DNA of 64,000 nucleotides, taken from positions 682,001 to 746,000 of the forward strand of contig NZ_CP059973.1 in NCBI RefSeq assembly GCF_009193295.2, in the 5' to 3' direction. The notes below the pieces were generated by a model. That model made no database searches. It was not told where the DNA came from and saw only the letters and a list, made by a program, of their open reading frames with translations. Position numbers and translations under genes: made by a program. This DNA comes from Bacteroides luhongzhouii. Its GTDB lineage: Bacteria; Bacteroidota; Bacteroidia; Bacteroidales; Bacteroidaceae. Within the stretch, counting starts at the first letter, position 1; each line of letters starts with the position of its first letter. Below, piece after piece: positions 46,477-55,681 of this stretch.

Positions 46477-46620
46477 AAAAAATGTGTTTAAGTAATTAAT
46501 AATAGAAAATATATAGTATATATACTACTTTTCGTTTTTCCTCTTAAGCATTACTTAAAGTGCTCTCTTGCTGCAATAAATATAATCTTTTTATGGATAG
46601 GTTGTTACGACGTCTCTTGT

Positions 46621-47320
46621 TTATTTTATTCTTTTCTCTTCTTTTGAATAAAATTTATGAATAATTCGTTCGGAATCTACATGGTTCGGACGGATTGCCT
46701 TACGATATTCTTTCATATCTTCAAATGTTGAACTTAGGAAAACATCTGGTAAAGGAACATAGATCAACTTATCTATTCTTCCTGTACGAAGCACAGCCGG
46801 ATCAATTTTGTCAGAATTACATTTATGCACCTATAATAACAGGATTTTCTTTACTCACCACCGGTCTGAAGATTTTAGCTACATTCTCTGAAATATAAGT
46901 CCAGAAAATTTTTAATCCCTCTTTTATTCGGGAGATGATATGTAAACCGGAAAAATACTCTATAACCTTATCATAAGCATCACCCAATCCATTCAAGATA
47001 GACTCCTCAACATTGTCATAAAGCCAGTTCAGAGCTTTATACATTCCGTATCCACCAATCAACACACCAGCTATGAGGCCAAGCGTTGCCGAACCAATCA
47101 GACTACTTAATACAAGACTTACTGTTCCGATTCCCAATAACATAAGATGCAAATTGATCCAAATGAAAAGCCCGATAATAAGTGCTCCGCCAATGCATTT
47201 CAATAAGTCAAACGCAGTCTCCCATGAAATCAATCCGCTTTTAGCTTAAGCCACTACTTTACTACGTTCCATGCCTGCAGCTACACTCATCCCCAAAAGT
47301 TCTGCATCAATTTCTCCTGT
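46621..47320 (-). pseudogene. Decayed mosaic: membrane protein, AAA ATPase and DUF4062 fragments
   Basis: On the minus strand, MSVAAGMERSKVVA (from about 47292) hits TAA at 47246-47248. The same frame continues as AKSGLISWETAFDLLKC with several hydrophobic segments to ENPVIIGA at 46823. A shift of frame then gives HKCNSDKIDPAVLRTGRIDK, which is the sensor/arginine-finger part of an AAA+ ATPase whose natural join would be VIIGATN. Directly after VPLPD comes VFLSSTFEDMKEYRKAIR, the start of a DUF4062 domain. Pieces of at least two genes are thus joined with a nonsense change and a small deletion. No piece is complete. Confidence 0.65.
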
Positions 47321-47397
47321 ATTTCATAGACATTTTCTATGAATCTTGTTTTAAGCAACTTCTATTTACAATTTCACATTATCCATTGCCTAATAAA

Positions 47398-47469
47398 TTT
47401 TCGTTCCACTTAAGTTGAAAACAGACTCATTTAAATGAAACCTATATTCAACTTTAGTAGAACGAAAAC
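47398..47469. repeat. 22-bp inverted repeat with an inner 12-bp palindrome
   Basis: Arms 47398-47419 and 47448-47469 match with two mismatches. Between them is TCATTTAAATGA (47427-47438), a perfect palindrome. The region 47321-47582 has no gene. It could be a terminator, a protein-binding site or a relic of an insertion sequence. Confidence 0.6.
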
Positions 47470-47582
47470 GGTAATGTAGATTAAATGAACAATTTATGAA
47501 AGAACAGAAAATAAATATAGCTTCATCACAGATTATCTTTTATAGTTCTCTGCATGAAAGGTTTAGCTTAAACTAACAGTAC

Positions 47583-47927
47583 TTATTTTGCTCTTTTCTT
47601 TTTATCAGCGTTATCCTTCTTACGCATATCCTGATACTTCTTATATTGCTCATCAGTCAGAATGCTTTTTATTTTAGCATTTACTTCCTTCTTTTTCTTC
47701 TGCATTTCTTCTTTCGAAGGTTTTTCATTCGATTTATTTTTTGCAGGTCTCATTTCTTCCATTGCTGCTTTAAAATCTTTAGCCTGCTTTTCATTCAATC
47801 CAAGATCGGTAACCATCTGCTCTATACGTTTCTCTCTATCAGCTTTTCCTTTCTGACGATTTTGAGCCATACATACAGTTGAGCCAATCAACAACGCAAC
47901 TGCTAAACTTAAAATTTGCTTTCTCAT
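47583..47927 (-). CDS. Small secreted helical protein (Spy/DUF4890-like)
   Basis: The protein is 114 residues from the ATG at 47925-47927 with a signal peptide (KQILSLAVALLIGSTVCMA). A very basic helical region follows, with LGLNEKQAKDFKAAMEEM and SILTDEQYKKYQDMR, the paired pattern seen in periplasmic Spy/CpxP-like proteins. A chaperone or stress role is inference. No two-component system is adjacent. Confidence 0.7.
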   Translation of the reverse strand: MRKQILSLAVALLIGSTVCMAQNRQKGKADREKRIEQMVTDLGLNEKQAKDFKAAMEEMRPAKNKSNEKPSKEEMQKKKKEVNAKIKSILTDEQYKKYQDMRKKDNADKKKRAK

Positions 47928-48483
47928 AATTTTAATTCTCATATTAAGTTAGTTATGAATGTTAGACCTCACAAATAAGTGAAAGTTAATTCTAACTTGA
48001 AACGAAATATGACTTTTTCACATTATTAATAAATAATGTGAATCAGTAGTTGAATTCATCCTTTTCTCACGGTTTTGAACCAAATATAGGTTGTTCAGGA
48101 TAGATTTCGGAAACGTGGTGGGAAATCAGAAAAAGACGGTTGTTTTTTTTAGATTCCCCGTTATCTTTCATAGAAAGATGTGGGCAAAGTGTGAGGGATG
48201 TATTAGAATTACTAATGACTCAGATTCAACTGCTGATTCGCATTAATAAGAAGTTATTCAAGAAAACAGCGATAGCATATAAGAATAATGACGGAATCAT
48301 TATTATATATCATCACTATTTATGTCGGATAGTGTCACTATTTTATAGCAGATAATCAGAAGAAATTTCGTTATGATCTCCTTTCATCTATAATACTACC
48401 TAAACGAAAATCTTACAATTAACAGTTTTGAGGAATCTGTCACAGAATCAAAGGTTTAAAGATATAGAAAAAAGCGCGGCACA
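47928..48483. other. Gene-free AT-rich stretch
   Basis: I see no supported gene. A minus-strand -7 match TATATTTG at 48081-48088 lacks a good -33. A 71-codon open frame at 48140-48355 has no family likeness and ordinary composition for non-coding DNA. Confidence 0.5.
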
Positions 48484-48515
48484 TTTGATTACGGAGCACA
48501 CTTTTTCTATCCTTG
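48484..48515 (+). promoter_or_regulatory. Promoter of the broken secreted-protein gene
   Basis: TTTG (48484-48487) lies 20 bp from TATCCTTG (48508-48515), one mismatch to TAnnTTTG, 33 bp before the ATG at 48549. Confidence 0.6.
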
Positions 48516-48548
48516 TAAGATATAATGCACAAAGAAAATGAAATTTAT

Positions 48549-49016
48549 ATGAATAAGAAGGCAATAATCGCAATGCTGCTCATCATAATAAGTATGGTAG
48601 CTCAAGCACAACAGATTAAAGTGGAATATGAAAACAAAGTAAATTCTCTTCCTGAACTAATGCAACAATATTTTCAAATGCAAGGTGTGCAGCATTTACA
48701 TCTGACTATTAAAGGAGATTTCAATAGTAAACGTGCCTAAATAAAGAAAATATCATGTAACAACGGAGTTTCCACAGCATGTGAACTTCTCCCCAACTTC
48801 ATCCATTTCATATTAGTTGACAGCATCGAGACACTTGACTTTATGGCAATACCATATGGAGCAGATAGTTTGCGCATTACCTGTTTCTATCCCACAAACA
48901 ATAATACACCACTTTTCACAGATACAGTACGTATAGACAAAATGAAGATTCTAATGGAAACATTTACACCTGGCAATGGAGCTGACACTCCTATTATGGC
49001 TTATTTTTTACGTTGA
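48549..49016 (+). pseudogene. Secreted small protein interrupted by an in-frame TAA
   Basis: The frame starts MNKKAIIAMLLIIISMVAQA (signal peptide) and stops at TAA 48738-48740. It continues open in the same frame for 91 codons to TGA at 49014-49016. The second part reads as normal protein (CNNGVSTACELLPNF, TFTPGNGADTPIMAYFLR). The intact product would be about 155 residues. It is similar in feel to small Bacteroides secreted proteins of unknown function. Confidence 0.7.
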
Positions 49017-49056
49017 TCCATGAAAGTTTCAGTAATGTTTCAGCCCAAAACAAATA

Positions 49057-49098
49057 AAACCTTCATAAAAGCTTTTAATCAGCTATCTATGAAGGTTT
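49057..49098. terminator. Terminator between the pseudogene and tRNA-Leu
   Basis: AAACCTTCATA (49057-49067) pairs with TATGAAGGTTT (49088-49098). It can serve both the plus-strand pseudogene and the minus-strand tRNA. Confidence 0.7.
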
Positions 49099-49103
49099 CC
49101 TTG

Positions 49104-49187
49104 TACCCAGACCCGGGGTCGAACCGGGATGGAAGTGAATCCACTGGTGTTTGAGACCAGCGCGTCTACCGATTCCGCCATCTGGGC
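49104..49187 (-). tRNA. tRNA-Leu (anticodon CAA)
   Basis: This is a class II tRNA with a long variable arm. GCCCAGA pairs with TCTGGGT and the discriminator is A. The anticodon loop CTCAAAC sits between CTGGT and ACCAG. Confidence 0.95.
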
Positions 49188-49213
49188 GCATACTTGATTT
49201 CTCAATTGCGGTG

Positions 49214-49243
49214 CAAAGATACGACATTATTTTGATTCTACAA
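49214..49243 (-). promoter_or_regulatory. Promoter of tRNA-Leu
   Basis: On the minus strand, TTG (49241-49243) lies 19 bp from TATCTTTG (49214-49221), 27 bp before the tRNA. Confidence 0.8.
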
Positions 49244-49351
49244 TAGTTTGGCAAAAAAAAGGAGAAAAAAATAATAAAACATATCTTAAACACTTCTCTA
49301 TTCAGAGAATAAACCGTACATTAGCAGAAACTTTAAAATAGAGTCACTATC

Positions 49352-50434
49352 ATGACAAACCAGGATAATTATTGCGTGATTATGGGTGGCGGCATTGGAA
49401 GCCGCTTCTGGCCGTTTAGCCGCAAAACATTGCCCAAACAATTTCTAGATTTCTTCGGAACGGGTCGTTCACTTTTGCAACAGACTTTTGACCGGTTCCA
49501 AAAGGTTATCCCAACAGAAAATATTCTTATCGTTACCAATGCAATGTATGCGGACTTAGTGAAGGAACAATTGCCCGAAGTCAACGAAGAACAGATTCTG
49601 CTGGAGCCCGCAAGACGAAATACCGCTCCATGTATAGCATGGGCCTCTTACCACATCCGAGCACTGAACCCGAACGCCAATATCGTAGTCGCTCCTTCAG
49701 ACCATTTAATTTTAAAAGAAGATGAGTTTCTTGCCGCTATTGAGAAAGGACTTGATTTTGTTTCACGCTCAGAAAAGTTACTGACATTAGGAATTAAACC
49801 CAATCGCCCGGAAACAGGGTACGGATATATACAAATAGACGAACCCGCAGGAGGAAGCTTCTATAAAGTAAAAACATTCACTGAAAAACCGGAACTGGAA
49901 TTAGCTAAAGTATTCGTAGAGAGTGGAGAATTTTACTGGAATTCCGGCCTGTTTATGTGGAATGTAAATACAATTATCAAAGCAAGTGAAGATTTACTAC
50001 CTGAATTAGCTTCCAAACTGGCACCGGGAAAAGATATTTATGCCACCGATAAGGAGAAAGCATTTATCGAAGAGAACTTCCCAGCATGTCCTAATGTATC
50101 CATCGACTTCGGCATTATGGAGAAAGCGGATAATGTGTATGTATCGTTAGGAGATTTTGGCTGGTCCGATCTTGGAACCTGGGGATCACTTTATGATTTA
50201 TCGGAAAGAGACCCGGAAGGCAATGTTACTCTGAAGTGCCATTCACTTATATATAATAGTAAAGACAACATGGTAGTACTTCCGAAAGGCAAACTGGCCG
50301 TTATCGATGGACTGGAAGGATTTCTGATAGCTGAATCGGAGAACGTTCTTTTGATTTGCCGCAAAGATGAAGAACATGCCATCCGTAAATATGTAAACGA
50401 TGCCCAAATGCAACTGGGTGATGATTTCATTTAA
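49352..50434 (+). CDS. manC: Mannose-1-phosphate guanylyltransferase
   Basis: The protein has 360 residues with the nucleotidyltransferase signature MGGGIGSRFWPFSRKTLPKQ near residue 11. It also has VVAPSDHLIL and FTEKPELELAKVFVESGEFY. It makes GDP-mannose, precursor of GDP-fucose and of mannose in glycans and glycoproteins. It lacks the C-terminal isomerase domain of the bifunctional enzymes. It is a single-gene unit; a nested hairpin follows. Confidence 0.94.
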   Translation: MTNQDNYCVIMGGGIGSRFWPFSRKTLPKQFLDFFGTGRSLLQQTFDRFQKVIPTENILIVTNAMYADLVKEQLPEVNEEQILLEPARRNTAPCIAWASYHIRALNPNANIVVAPSDHLILKEDEFLAAIEKGLDFVSRSEKLLTLGIKPNRPETGYGYIQIDEPAGGSFYKVKTFTEKPELELAKVFVESGEFYWNSGLFMWNVNTIIKASEDLLPELASKLAPGKDIYATDKEKAFIEENFPACPNVSIDFGIMEKADNVYVSLGDFGWSDLGTWGSLYDLSERDPEGNVTLKCHSLIYNSKDNMVVLPKGKLAVIDGLEGFLIAESENVLLICRKDEEHAIRKYVNDAQMQLGDDFI

Positions 50435-50486
50435 TAATACGCAACCTGACGCCGGAGCAAAAACCGGATAAGATCATACAAATAGC

Positions 50487-50532
50487 GAACGGTGAACAAA
50501 CTGCATAATTAATTGCAGAGAGTTCACCGTTC
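50487..50532. terminator. Nested inverted repeat between convergent manC and acyl-CoA ligase
   Basis: GAACGGTGAAC (50487-50497) pairs with GTTCACCGTTC (50522-50532), and CTGCA pairs with TGCAG inside. It lies between two converging genes and probably terminates both. Confidence 0.7.
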
Positions 50533-50581
50533 ACTGTTTATAATCGAAAAACTTTGTGTGTCTTTAAATAATCATGAGTTT

Positions 50582-52231
50582 CTAAATAATCTCTATTCCC
50601 TGCTCTTTGCAAAGTTGCAGTCCCAGATCTTTCAATTTAAACTTCTGAATCTTTCCACTACCTGTCATCGGGAATTCATTCACAAAGAAGATATATTTCG
50701 GAATCTTATAACGAGATATTTTATTTCTGCAGAAATCACGTACATCGGCTTCCTGCATTTGTACTCCTTCCTGCAAAATAATAAATGCTCCGACTGCCTC
50801 ACCATACTTTTTAGAAGGAATACCTGCCACCTGAACATCTTTTACTCCATCAAGCTTATAAAGAAACTCTTCTATTTCGCGCGGATAAATATTCTCACCA
50901 CCACGAATAATCATATCCTTGATACGTCCGGTAATCCGGTAATTTCCATCTTCATCCTTGATACCCAAGTCGCCGGAATGCAAAAAGTTGTTTTCATCAA
51001 GTACTTCCGCCGTTGCTTCCGGATTCTTATAATATCCTTTCATGGTATTATAACCACGGTTACACATTTCACCTTGTACACCAACCGGACATTCTTCACC
51101 TGTTTCAGGATCAATCACCTTCACCTCCGTAAATTCAAAATCACGTCCTACCGTATTACAACGTACATCAAACGGATCATCAATACGAGAAGCTGTCATA
51201 CCCGGAGCTGCCTCTGTCAATCCATATACACTGGTCACCTTCATATACATCTTCTCTTCTACCTGCTTCATCAGTTCGATAGGACACAGCGAACCCGCCA
51301 TAATACCTGTACGAAGACAAGACATATCAAAGAGATCGAACATCGGATGATGCAACTCGGCAATAAACATAGTCGGCACACCATAAAGAGCCGTACAACG
51401 TTCTTTATGAATAGAAGCCAGCACAACCAACGGGTCGAAACGCTCCACCATCACTTGTGTGCAGCCATGAGTCAAACAGTTCATGGTAGCCAATACTACC
51501 CCAAAGCAATGGAACAGCGGAACACAACAACAAAGCTTGTCATCTGCCGTGAACTTCATGTGTTCACCGGTCAGGAATCCATTATTAGCAATATTATAAT
51601 GTGTCAGCATCACCCCTTTCGGAAAACCGGTAGTGCCCGACGTATATTGCATATTTACCACATCATGACAATCAACCTTGCTTTTGAGTTCGCTCAAACG
51701 GTCATCTTCCACATTATTTCCCAACAACAGAATCTCCGCCGTATTATACATACCACGATGCTTTTCCTGACCTACATACACTACATTGCGCATATATGGA
51801 AAACGTTCACTCTTCAAATGTCCGCGCTCACAGGTTTTCAATTCAGGAAGCATCGTATAAGTCATTTGTACAAAGTCGCTATCCTTTTCTCCATTCACTA
51901 TACAAAGCGTATGCATATCCGAGTTCTGACAAAGATACTCTAATTCCGATTGCTTATAATTCGTATTTACTGTAACATATACTGCACCAATTTTCGCGCA
52001 AGCATACAATAATGTCAACCAATCAGGAACATTAGCAGCCCAGATACCCACATGGGTACCTCGTTCCACACCAATGGCGATCAGACCTTTCGCCATATCA
52101 TCTACACGCTGGTTAAACTGGCTCCAGGTAAAACGGAGATTACGGTCGGAATATACAATATATTCCTTATCGGGAGTCTCTTCAGCCCAGTGCTCCAGCC
52201 ACTGTCCCAAAGTACGATCAAATAATTGCAT
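50582..52231 (-). CDS. AMP-forming acyl-CoA synthetase
   Basis: The protein has 549 residues of the ANL superfamily. It has the P-loop-like [18 protein letters not shown] near residue 185, the motif [28 protein letters not shown] and the C-terminal catalytic lysine segment [16 protein letters not shown]. It activates a fatty acid or related carboxylate to its CoA ester. The adjacent XRE-cupin gene 36 bp upstream on the same strand is probably its regulator. Confidence 0.92.
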   Translation of the reverse strand: MQLFDRTLGQWLEHWAEETPDKEYIVYSDRNLRFTWSQFNQRVDDMAKGLIAIGVERGTHVGIWAANVPDWLTLLYACAKIGAVYVTVNTNYKQSELEYLCQNSDMHTLCIVNGEKDSDFVQMTYTMLPELKTCERGHLKSERFPYMRNVVYVGQEKHRGMYNTAEILLLGNNVEDDRLSELKSKVDCHDVVNMQYTSGTTGFPKGVMLTHYNIANNGFLTGEHMKFTADDKLCCCVPLFHCFGVVLATMNCLTHGCTQVMVERFDPLVVLASIHKERCTALYGVPTMFIAELHHPMFDLFDMSCLRTGIMAGSLCPIELMKQVEEKMYMKVTSVYGLTEAAPGMTASRIDDPFDVRCNTVGRDFEFTEVKVIDPETGEECPVGVQGEMCNRGYNTMKGYYKNPEATAEVLDENNFLHSGDLGIKDEDGNYRITGRIKDMIIRGGENIYPREIEEFLYKLDGVKDVQVAGIPSKKYGEAVGAFIILQEGVQMQEADVRDFCRNKISRYKIPKYIFFVNEFPMTGSGKIQKFKLKDLGLQLCKEQGIEII

Positions 52232-52267
52232 GTAATTATACTTAAATCTTGTTTCCTACTATTTCAA

Positions 52268-52843
52268 TCAAATCGGTGTGTAAATTACTGCCAGTATTTT
52301 TGCAGCCTGTCCCTCATAAGCATGTACATGATGAGGAACAATGGAATCATAATAAATACTATCACCTTCTTCCAGCAGATAGGTGTTCTTGCCATAGCTG
52401 ATTTCCATGACACCTTCCATAACCATGATAAACTCCTCTCCTTCATGAGAAGAAAGCACGAAGTCAGTATCTTCCGTCGGCATCACATCAATAATAAACG
52501 GTTCCATGTGACGGTCCGCCTTCGACTTGGACAACGAATGATATTCCATATGTTTGCGAGAGTGAATCGCATTATTGGAAAAACTGATCGCATCCTTGGC
52601 TTCTTTCTTGCGGCATACTACCGGTCCCACTTCATCCTGATCATCAAGGAAAGTACCCAGACGTACTCCCAACACACGCGCAATCTTAATCAGCGGTGCG
52701 AGAGAAGGTATATCAATGTTATTCTCAATACGTTCAACCTGTTCGATAGCCAAACCTGAACGTTGCGCCAACTCTTCTATGGTTATTGATTTATCTTCGC
52801 GGAGGGCTTTAATTTTCTCGCCAACAATCTTACTTGTATCCAT
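52268..52843 (-). CDS. XRE-cupin transcriptional regulator
   Basis: The protein has 191 residues. An N-terminal XRE helix-turn-helix (residues about 8-62, ITIEELAQRSGLAIEQVERI) is joined to a C-terminal cupin (about 115-185) with HEGEEFIMVMEGVMEISYG. The cupin probably senses a small ligand linked to acyl-CoA metabolism. It is followed by the acyl-CoA synthetase gene and has its own promoter. Confidence 0.92.
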   Translation of the reverse strand: MDTSKIVGEKIKALREDKSITIEELAQRSGLAIEQVERIENNIDIPSLAPLIKIARVLGVRLGTFLDDQDEVGPVVCRKKEAKDAISFSNNAIHSRKHMEYHSLSKSKADRHMEPFIIDVMPTEDTDFVLSSHEGEEFIMVMEGVMEISYGKNTYLLEEGDSIYYDSIVPHHVHAYEGQAAKILAVIYTPI

Positions 52844-52893
52844 TTTGAAAGCATTTTAGTTATCAAAGGTGATAAATTATAATAATTAAGCTG

Positions 52894-52924
52894 CAAAAAT
52901 AGCAAAATCTTTAGATGAATACAA
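52894..52924 (-). promoter_or_regulatory. Promoter of the XRE-cupin/acyl-CoA synthetase operon
   Basis: On the minus strand, TTG (52922-52924) lies 20 bp from TATTTTTG (52894-52901). Confidence 0.65.
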
Positions 52925-52974
52925 TTATAACCGAAGAAAATACGATTGTCAGGAAGAAAAAGAAGAAACTAAAA

Positions 52975-53008
52975 AAAAGCCGCTCCTCGATAATGAGGAA
53001 CGGCTTTA
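52975..53008 (-). terminator. Terminator of rpsO
   Basis: AAAGCCG and TCCTC pair with GAGGA and CGGCTTT with one opposing mismatch. On the minus strand a T run follows. Confidence 0.85.
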
Positions 53009-53029
53009 AATCTTTTCGCGACAAGTAGA

Positions 53030-53299
53030 TTACTTACGCAAACCGAGCTCTTTAACAATAGCACGATATCTTTCGATATCTCTTGCTTTCAGGTAGTCGA
53101 GTAAACGACGACGCTTACCTACCAACATTGTTAACGCTCTTTCAGTACTATAATCTTTTCTGTTGAGCTTCATGTGCTCAGTCAGGTGAGAAATACGGTA
53201 GGAAAACAATGCCACTTGGGCCTCAGCTGAGCCGGTGTCAGTGTTAGACTTTCCGTACTTTCCGAAGATTTCTTGCTTTTTAGCAGCGTCTAAATACAT
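53030..53299 (-). CDS. rpsO: 30S ribosomal protein S15
   Basis: The protein has 89 residues from the ATG at 53297-53299 (MYLDAAKKQEIFGKYGKSNT), the standard length. It contains the family block HLTEHMKLNRKDYSTERAL and RRRLLDYLKARD. S15 binds 16S rRNA early in 30S assembly. It has a clear promoter and terminator of its own and is divergent from typA. Confidence 0.97.
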   Translation of the reverse strand: MYLDAAKKQEIFGKYGKSNTDTGSAEAQVALFSYRISHLTEHMKLNRKDYSTERALTMLVGKRRRLLDYLKARDIERYRAIVKELGLRK

Positions 53300-53341
53300 A
53301 ATTCTTAGAATTTTAATTGATAAATTATTCTTTTGAGCGTG

Positions 53342-53372
53342 CAAAGATAGGCATTATCTTTATATCACACAA
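53342..53372 (-). promoter_or_regulatory. Promoter of rpsO
   Basis: On the minus strand, TTG (53370-53372) lies 20 bp from TATCTTTG (53342-53349), 43 bp before the ATG. Confidence 0.8.
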
Positions 53373-53425
53373 CGATTTACAAGAAAAAATTGCTATCATT
53401 ACGCATATTTCTAATCCTATTTTCG

Positions 53426-53433
53426 TACCTTTG
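53426..53433 (+). promoter_or_regulatory. -7 element of typA
   Basis: TACCTTTG matches TAnnTTTG, 22 bp before the ATG at 53455. No -33 TTTG is visible. Confidence 0.6.
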
Positions 53434-53454
53434 CAGCCAAATAATAGGTATTAT

Positions 53455-55254
53455 ATGCAAAATATTCGAAACATTGCAATCATTGCCCATGTTGACCATG
53501 GGAAAACAACGCTGGTTGACAAGATGCTATTGGCCGGAAATTTATTCCGCAGCAACCAAAATAGTGGTGAACTTATCTTGGATAACAACGATTTGGAACG
53601 CGAACGTGGTATAACGATTCTTTCCAAAAACGTATCCATCAATTACAACGGTACAAAAATTAATATTATTGATACTCCGGGACACAGCGACTTCGGTGGT
53701 GAGGTAGAACGTGTATTGAATATGGCCGATGGCTGTATTCTGTTGGTAGATGCCTTCGAAGGTCCGATGCCCCAGACTCGTTTCGTACTGCAAAAGGCGC
53801 TCGAAATTGGTCTGAAGCCCATTGTGGTAGTTAATAAGGTAGATAAACCTAATTGCCGCCCGGAAGAAGTTTACGAGATGGTTTTCGACTTGATGTTCAG
53901 CTTGAACGCAACGGAAGATCAGCTGGACTTCCCCGTGATTTACGGTTCCGCCAAGAACAACTGGATGAGTACCGACTGGCAGCAACAAACTGACAGCATC
54001 ACTCCGTTACTGGATTGTATCGTCGAAAACATTCCGGCACCGCAACAATTGGAAGGTACTCCCCAGATGTTGATTACTTCTTTGGATTATTCTTCATATA
54101 CCGGCCGTATCGCCGTAGGTCGCGTACATCGTGGTACATTAAAAGAAGGTATGAATATAACGCTTGCGAAACGTAACGGTGATATGTTCAAGAGCAAAAT
54201 TAAGGAACTCCATGTTTTCGAAGGTTTAGGCCGCGTGAAAACAAATGAGGTTTCTTCCGGTGACATCTGCGCACTGGTAGGTATCGACGGATTCGAGATT
54301 GGAGATACAGTGTGTGATTTCGACAATCCGGAAGCATTGCCACCAATCGCAATTGACGAACCGACCATGAGTATGTTGTTTGCTATCAACGATTCTCCTT
54401 TCTTCGGTAAGGATGGTAAGTTTGTGACTTCACGTCATATCCACGATCGTTTGATGAAGGAACTCGACAAGAACCTGGCTCTCCGCGTAAGAAAGAGTGA
54501 AGAAGACGGTAAATGGATTGTTTCCGGCCGTGGCGTACTCCACCTTTCTGTGTTAATTGAAACAATGCGCCGCGAGGGATATGAATTGCAGGTAGGTCAG
54601 CCGCAGGTTATCTTCAGAGAAATCGACGGTGTGAAATGCGAACCGATTGAAGAGTTGACCATCAACGTACCGGAAGAATATTCCAGCAAGATTATTGATA
54701 TGGTTACCCGCCGTAAAGGTGAAATGGTAAAGATGGAAAATACAGGCGAACGCATCAATCTTGAATTCAATATGCCTTCACGCGGTATCATCGGTTTGCG
54801 TACCAACGTACTGACAGCTTCTGCCGGCGAAGCCATTATGGCGCACCGTTTCAAAGAATATCAGCCACACAAAGGAGAAATAGAACGCCGTACCAATGGT
54901 TCTATGATTGCTATGGAAAGCGGAACAGCTTTTGCTTATGCCATCGACAAATTGCAGGATCGCGGTAAGTTCTTTATTTTCCCGCAGGACGAAGTTTATG
55001 CAGGACAAGTAGTAGGCGAGCACTCTCATGACAACGACCTGGTTATCAACGTAACCAAATCGAAAAAATTGACGAATATGCGTGCTTCCGGTTCGGATGA
55101 CAAGGTACGCCTGATTCCGCCTATCCAGTTCTCACTTGAAGAAGCGCTGGAATATATTAAGGAAGATGAATATGTAGAAGTTACTCCAAAGGCAATGCGT
55201 ATGCGTAAAGTGATTTTGGACGAAATCGAACGTAAACGTGCCAACAAGAACTAA
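53455..55254 (+). CDS. typA: Translational GTPase TypA/BipA
   Basis: The protein has 599 residues from the ATG at 53455 ([20 protein letters not shown]). The frame is open upstream, but this start aligns with the family. G motifs: [31 protein letters not shown] and NKVDKPN. Domains III and V and the BipA-specific C-terminus follow (GMMVEH is replaced by [16 protein letters not shown]). BipA binds the ribosome and affects 50S assembly and stress growth. Confidence 0.97.
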   Translation: MQNIRNIAIIAHVDHGKTTLVDKMLLAGNLFRSNQNSGELILDNNDLERERGITILSKNVSINYNGTKINIIDTPGHSDFGGEVERVLNMADGCILLVDAFEGPMPQTRFVLQKALEIGLKPIVVVNKVDKPNCRPEEVYEMVFDLMFSLNATEDQLDFPVIYGSAKNNWMSTDWQQQTDSITPLLDCIVENIPAPQQLEGTPQMLITSLDYSSYTGRIAVGRVHRGTLKEGMNITLAKRNGDMFKSKIKELHVFEGLGRVKTNEVSSGDICALVGIDGFEIGDTVCDFDNPEALPPIAIDEPTMSMLFAINDSPFFGKDGKFVTSRHIHDRLMKELDKNLALRVRKSEEDGKWIVSGRGVLHLSVLIETMRREGYELQVGQPQVIFREIDGVKCEPIEELTINVPEEYSSKIIDMVTRRKGEMVKMENTGERINLEFNMPSRGIIGLRTNVLTASAGEAIMAHRFKEYQPHKGEIERRTNGSMIAMESGTAFAYAIDKLQDRGKFFIFPQDEVYAGQVVGEHSHDNDLVINVTKSKKLTNMRASGSDDKVRLIPPIQFSLEEALEYIKEDEYVEVTPKAMRMRKVILDEIERKRANKN

Positions 55255-55270
55255 CCATTCTTTCATTATA

Positions 55271-55627
55271 TTATAGTAGAAATCCCGGTGAAACGCTGTG
55301 TTTTACCGGGATTCTATTTTTTCTGCAAATATGGCACGCATTACTAATACAACAGCACCCTACCACACCCGCCAGACAAATCAACAGGATAGGATGAAGA
55401 TTCCATTTCCATGTACCCCAAAAGGCTGCCGCAAAAATACCAATACTTTTATAGTCCATAAAATATTCTCTATTCATCATAAGCAATGCAGCCGAAGCAA
55501 TCAGAGCAACCGACATAGGAAGCAGTCCGGACGTAGCCGTCTTTAAAAGTAAATAGTCCCGTTTTGACAAATATAGGAAAAAAACTAAAAAGGCGGCATT
55601 CCTTTTAATAGAAAGCAAGTATAGCAA
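55271..55627 (-). pseudogene. Truncated chromate transporter (ChrA) remnant
   Basis: About 118 codons remain. TATSGLLPMSVALIASAALLM and WKWNLHPILLICLAGVVGC resemble the last membrane helices of ChrA transporters. The N-terminal part of the family (more than half of a domain) is missing. The frame runs at its 3' end into the typA terminator at 55281-55313, so the original stop is gone. The upstream side is cut close to the pckA terminator. I infer a deletion remnant. Confidence 0.55.
55281..55320 (+). terminator. Terminator of typA
   Basis: AATCCCGGT (55281-55289) pairs with ACCGGGATT (55305-55313) and is followed by CTATTTTTT. Confidence 0.85.
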
Positions 55628-55632
55628 TAAAA

Positions 55633-55658
55633 AAGGCGGTTCGAAATCGAACCGCCTT
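55633..55658 (-). terminator. Terminator of pckA
   Basis: AAGGCGGTTCG (55633-55643) pairs perfectly with CGAACCGCCTT (55648-55658). On the minus strand TTTT follows. Confidence 0.88.
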
Positions 55659-55681
55659 CCATATTATATCTGATTCTCCAA

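Noticed and set aside
48140..48355. 71-codon frame as a small gene
   Set aside because: No start signal, signal peptide or family likeness, and the composition resembles intergenic DNA.
50513..51943. 476-codon open frame antisense to the acyl-CoA synthetase
   Set aside because: It is a shadow of a gene with full ANL motifs on the other strand and shows no family likeness.
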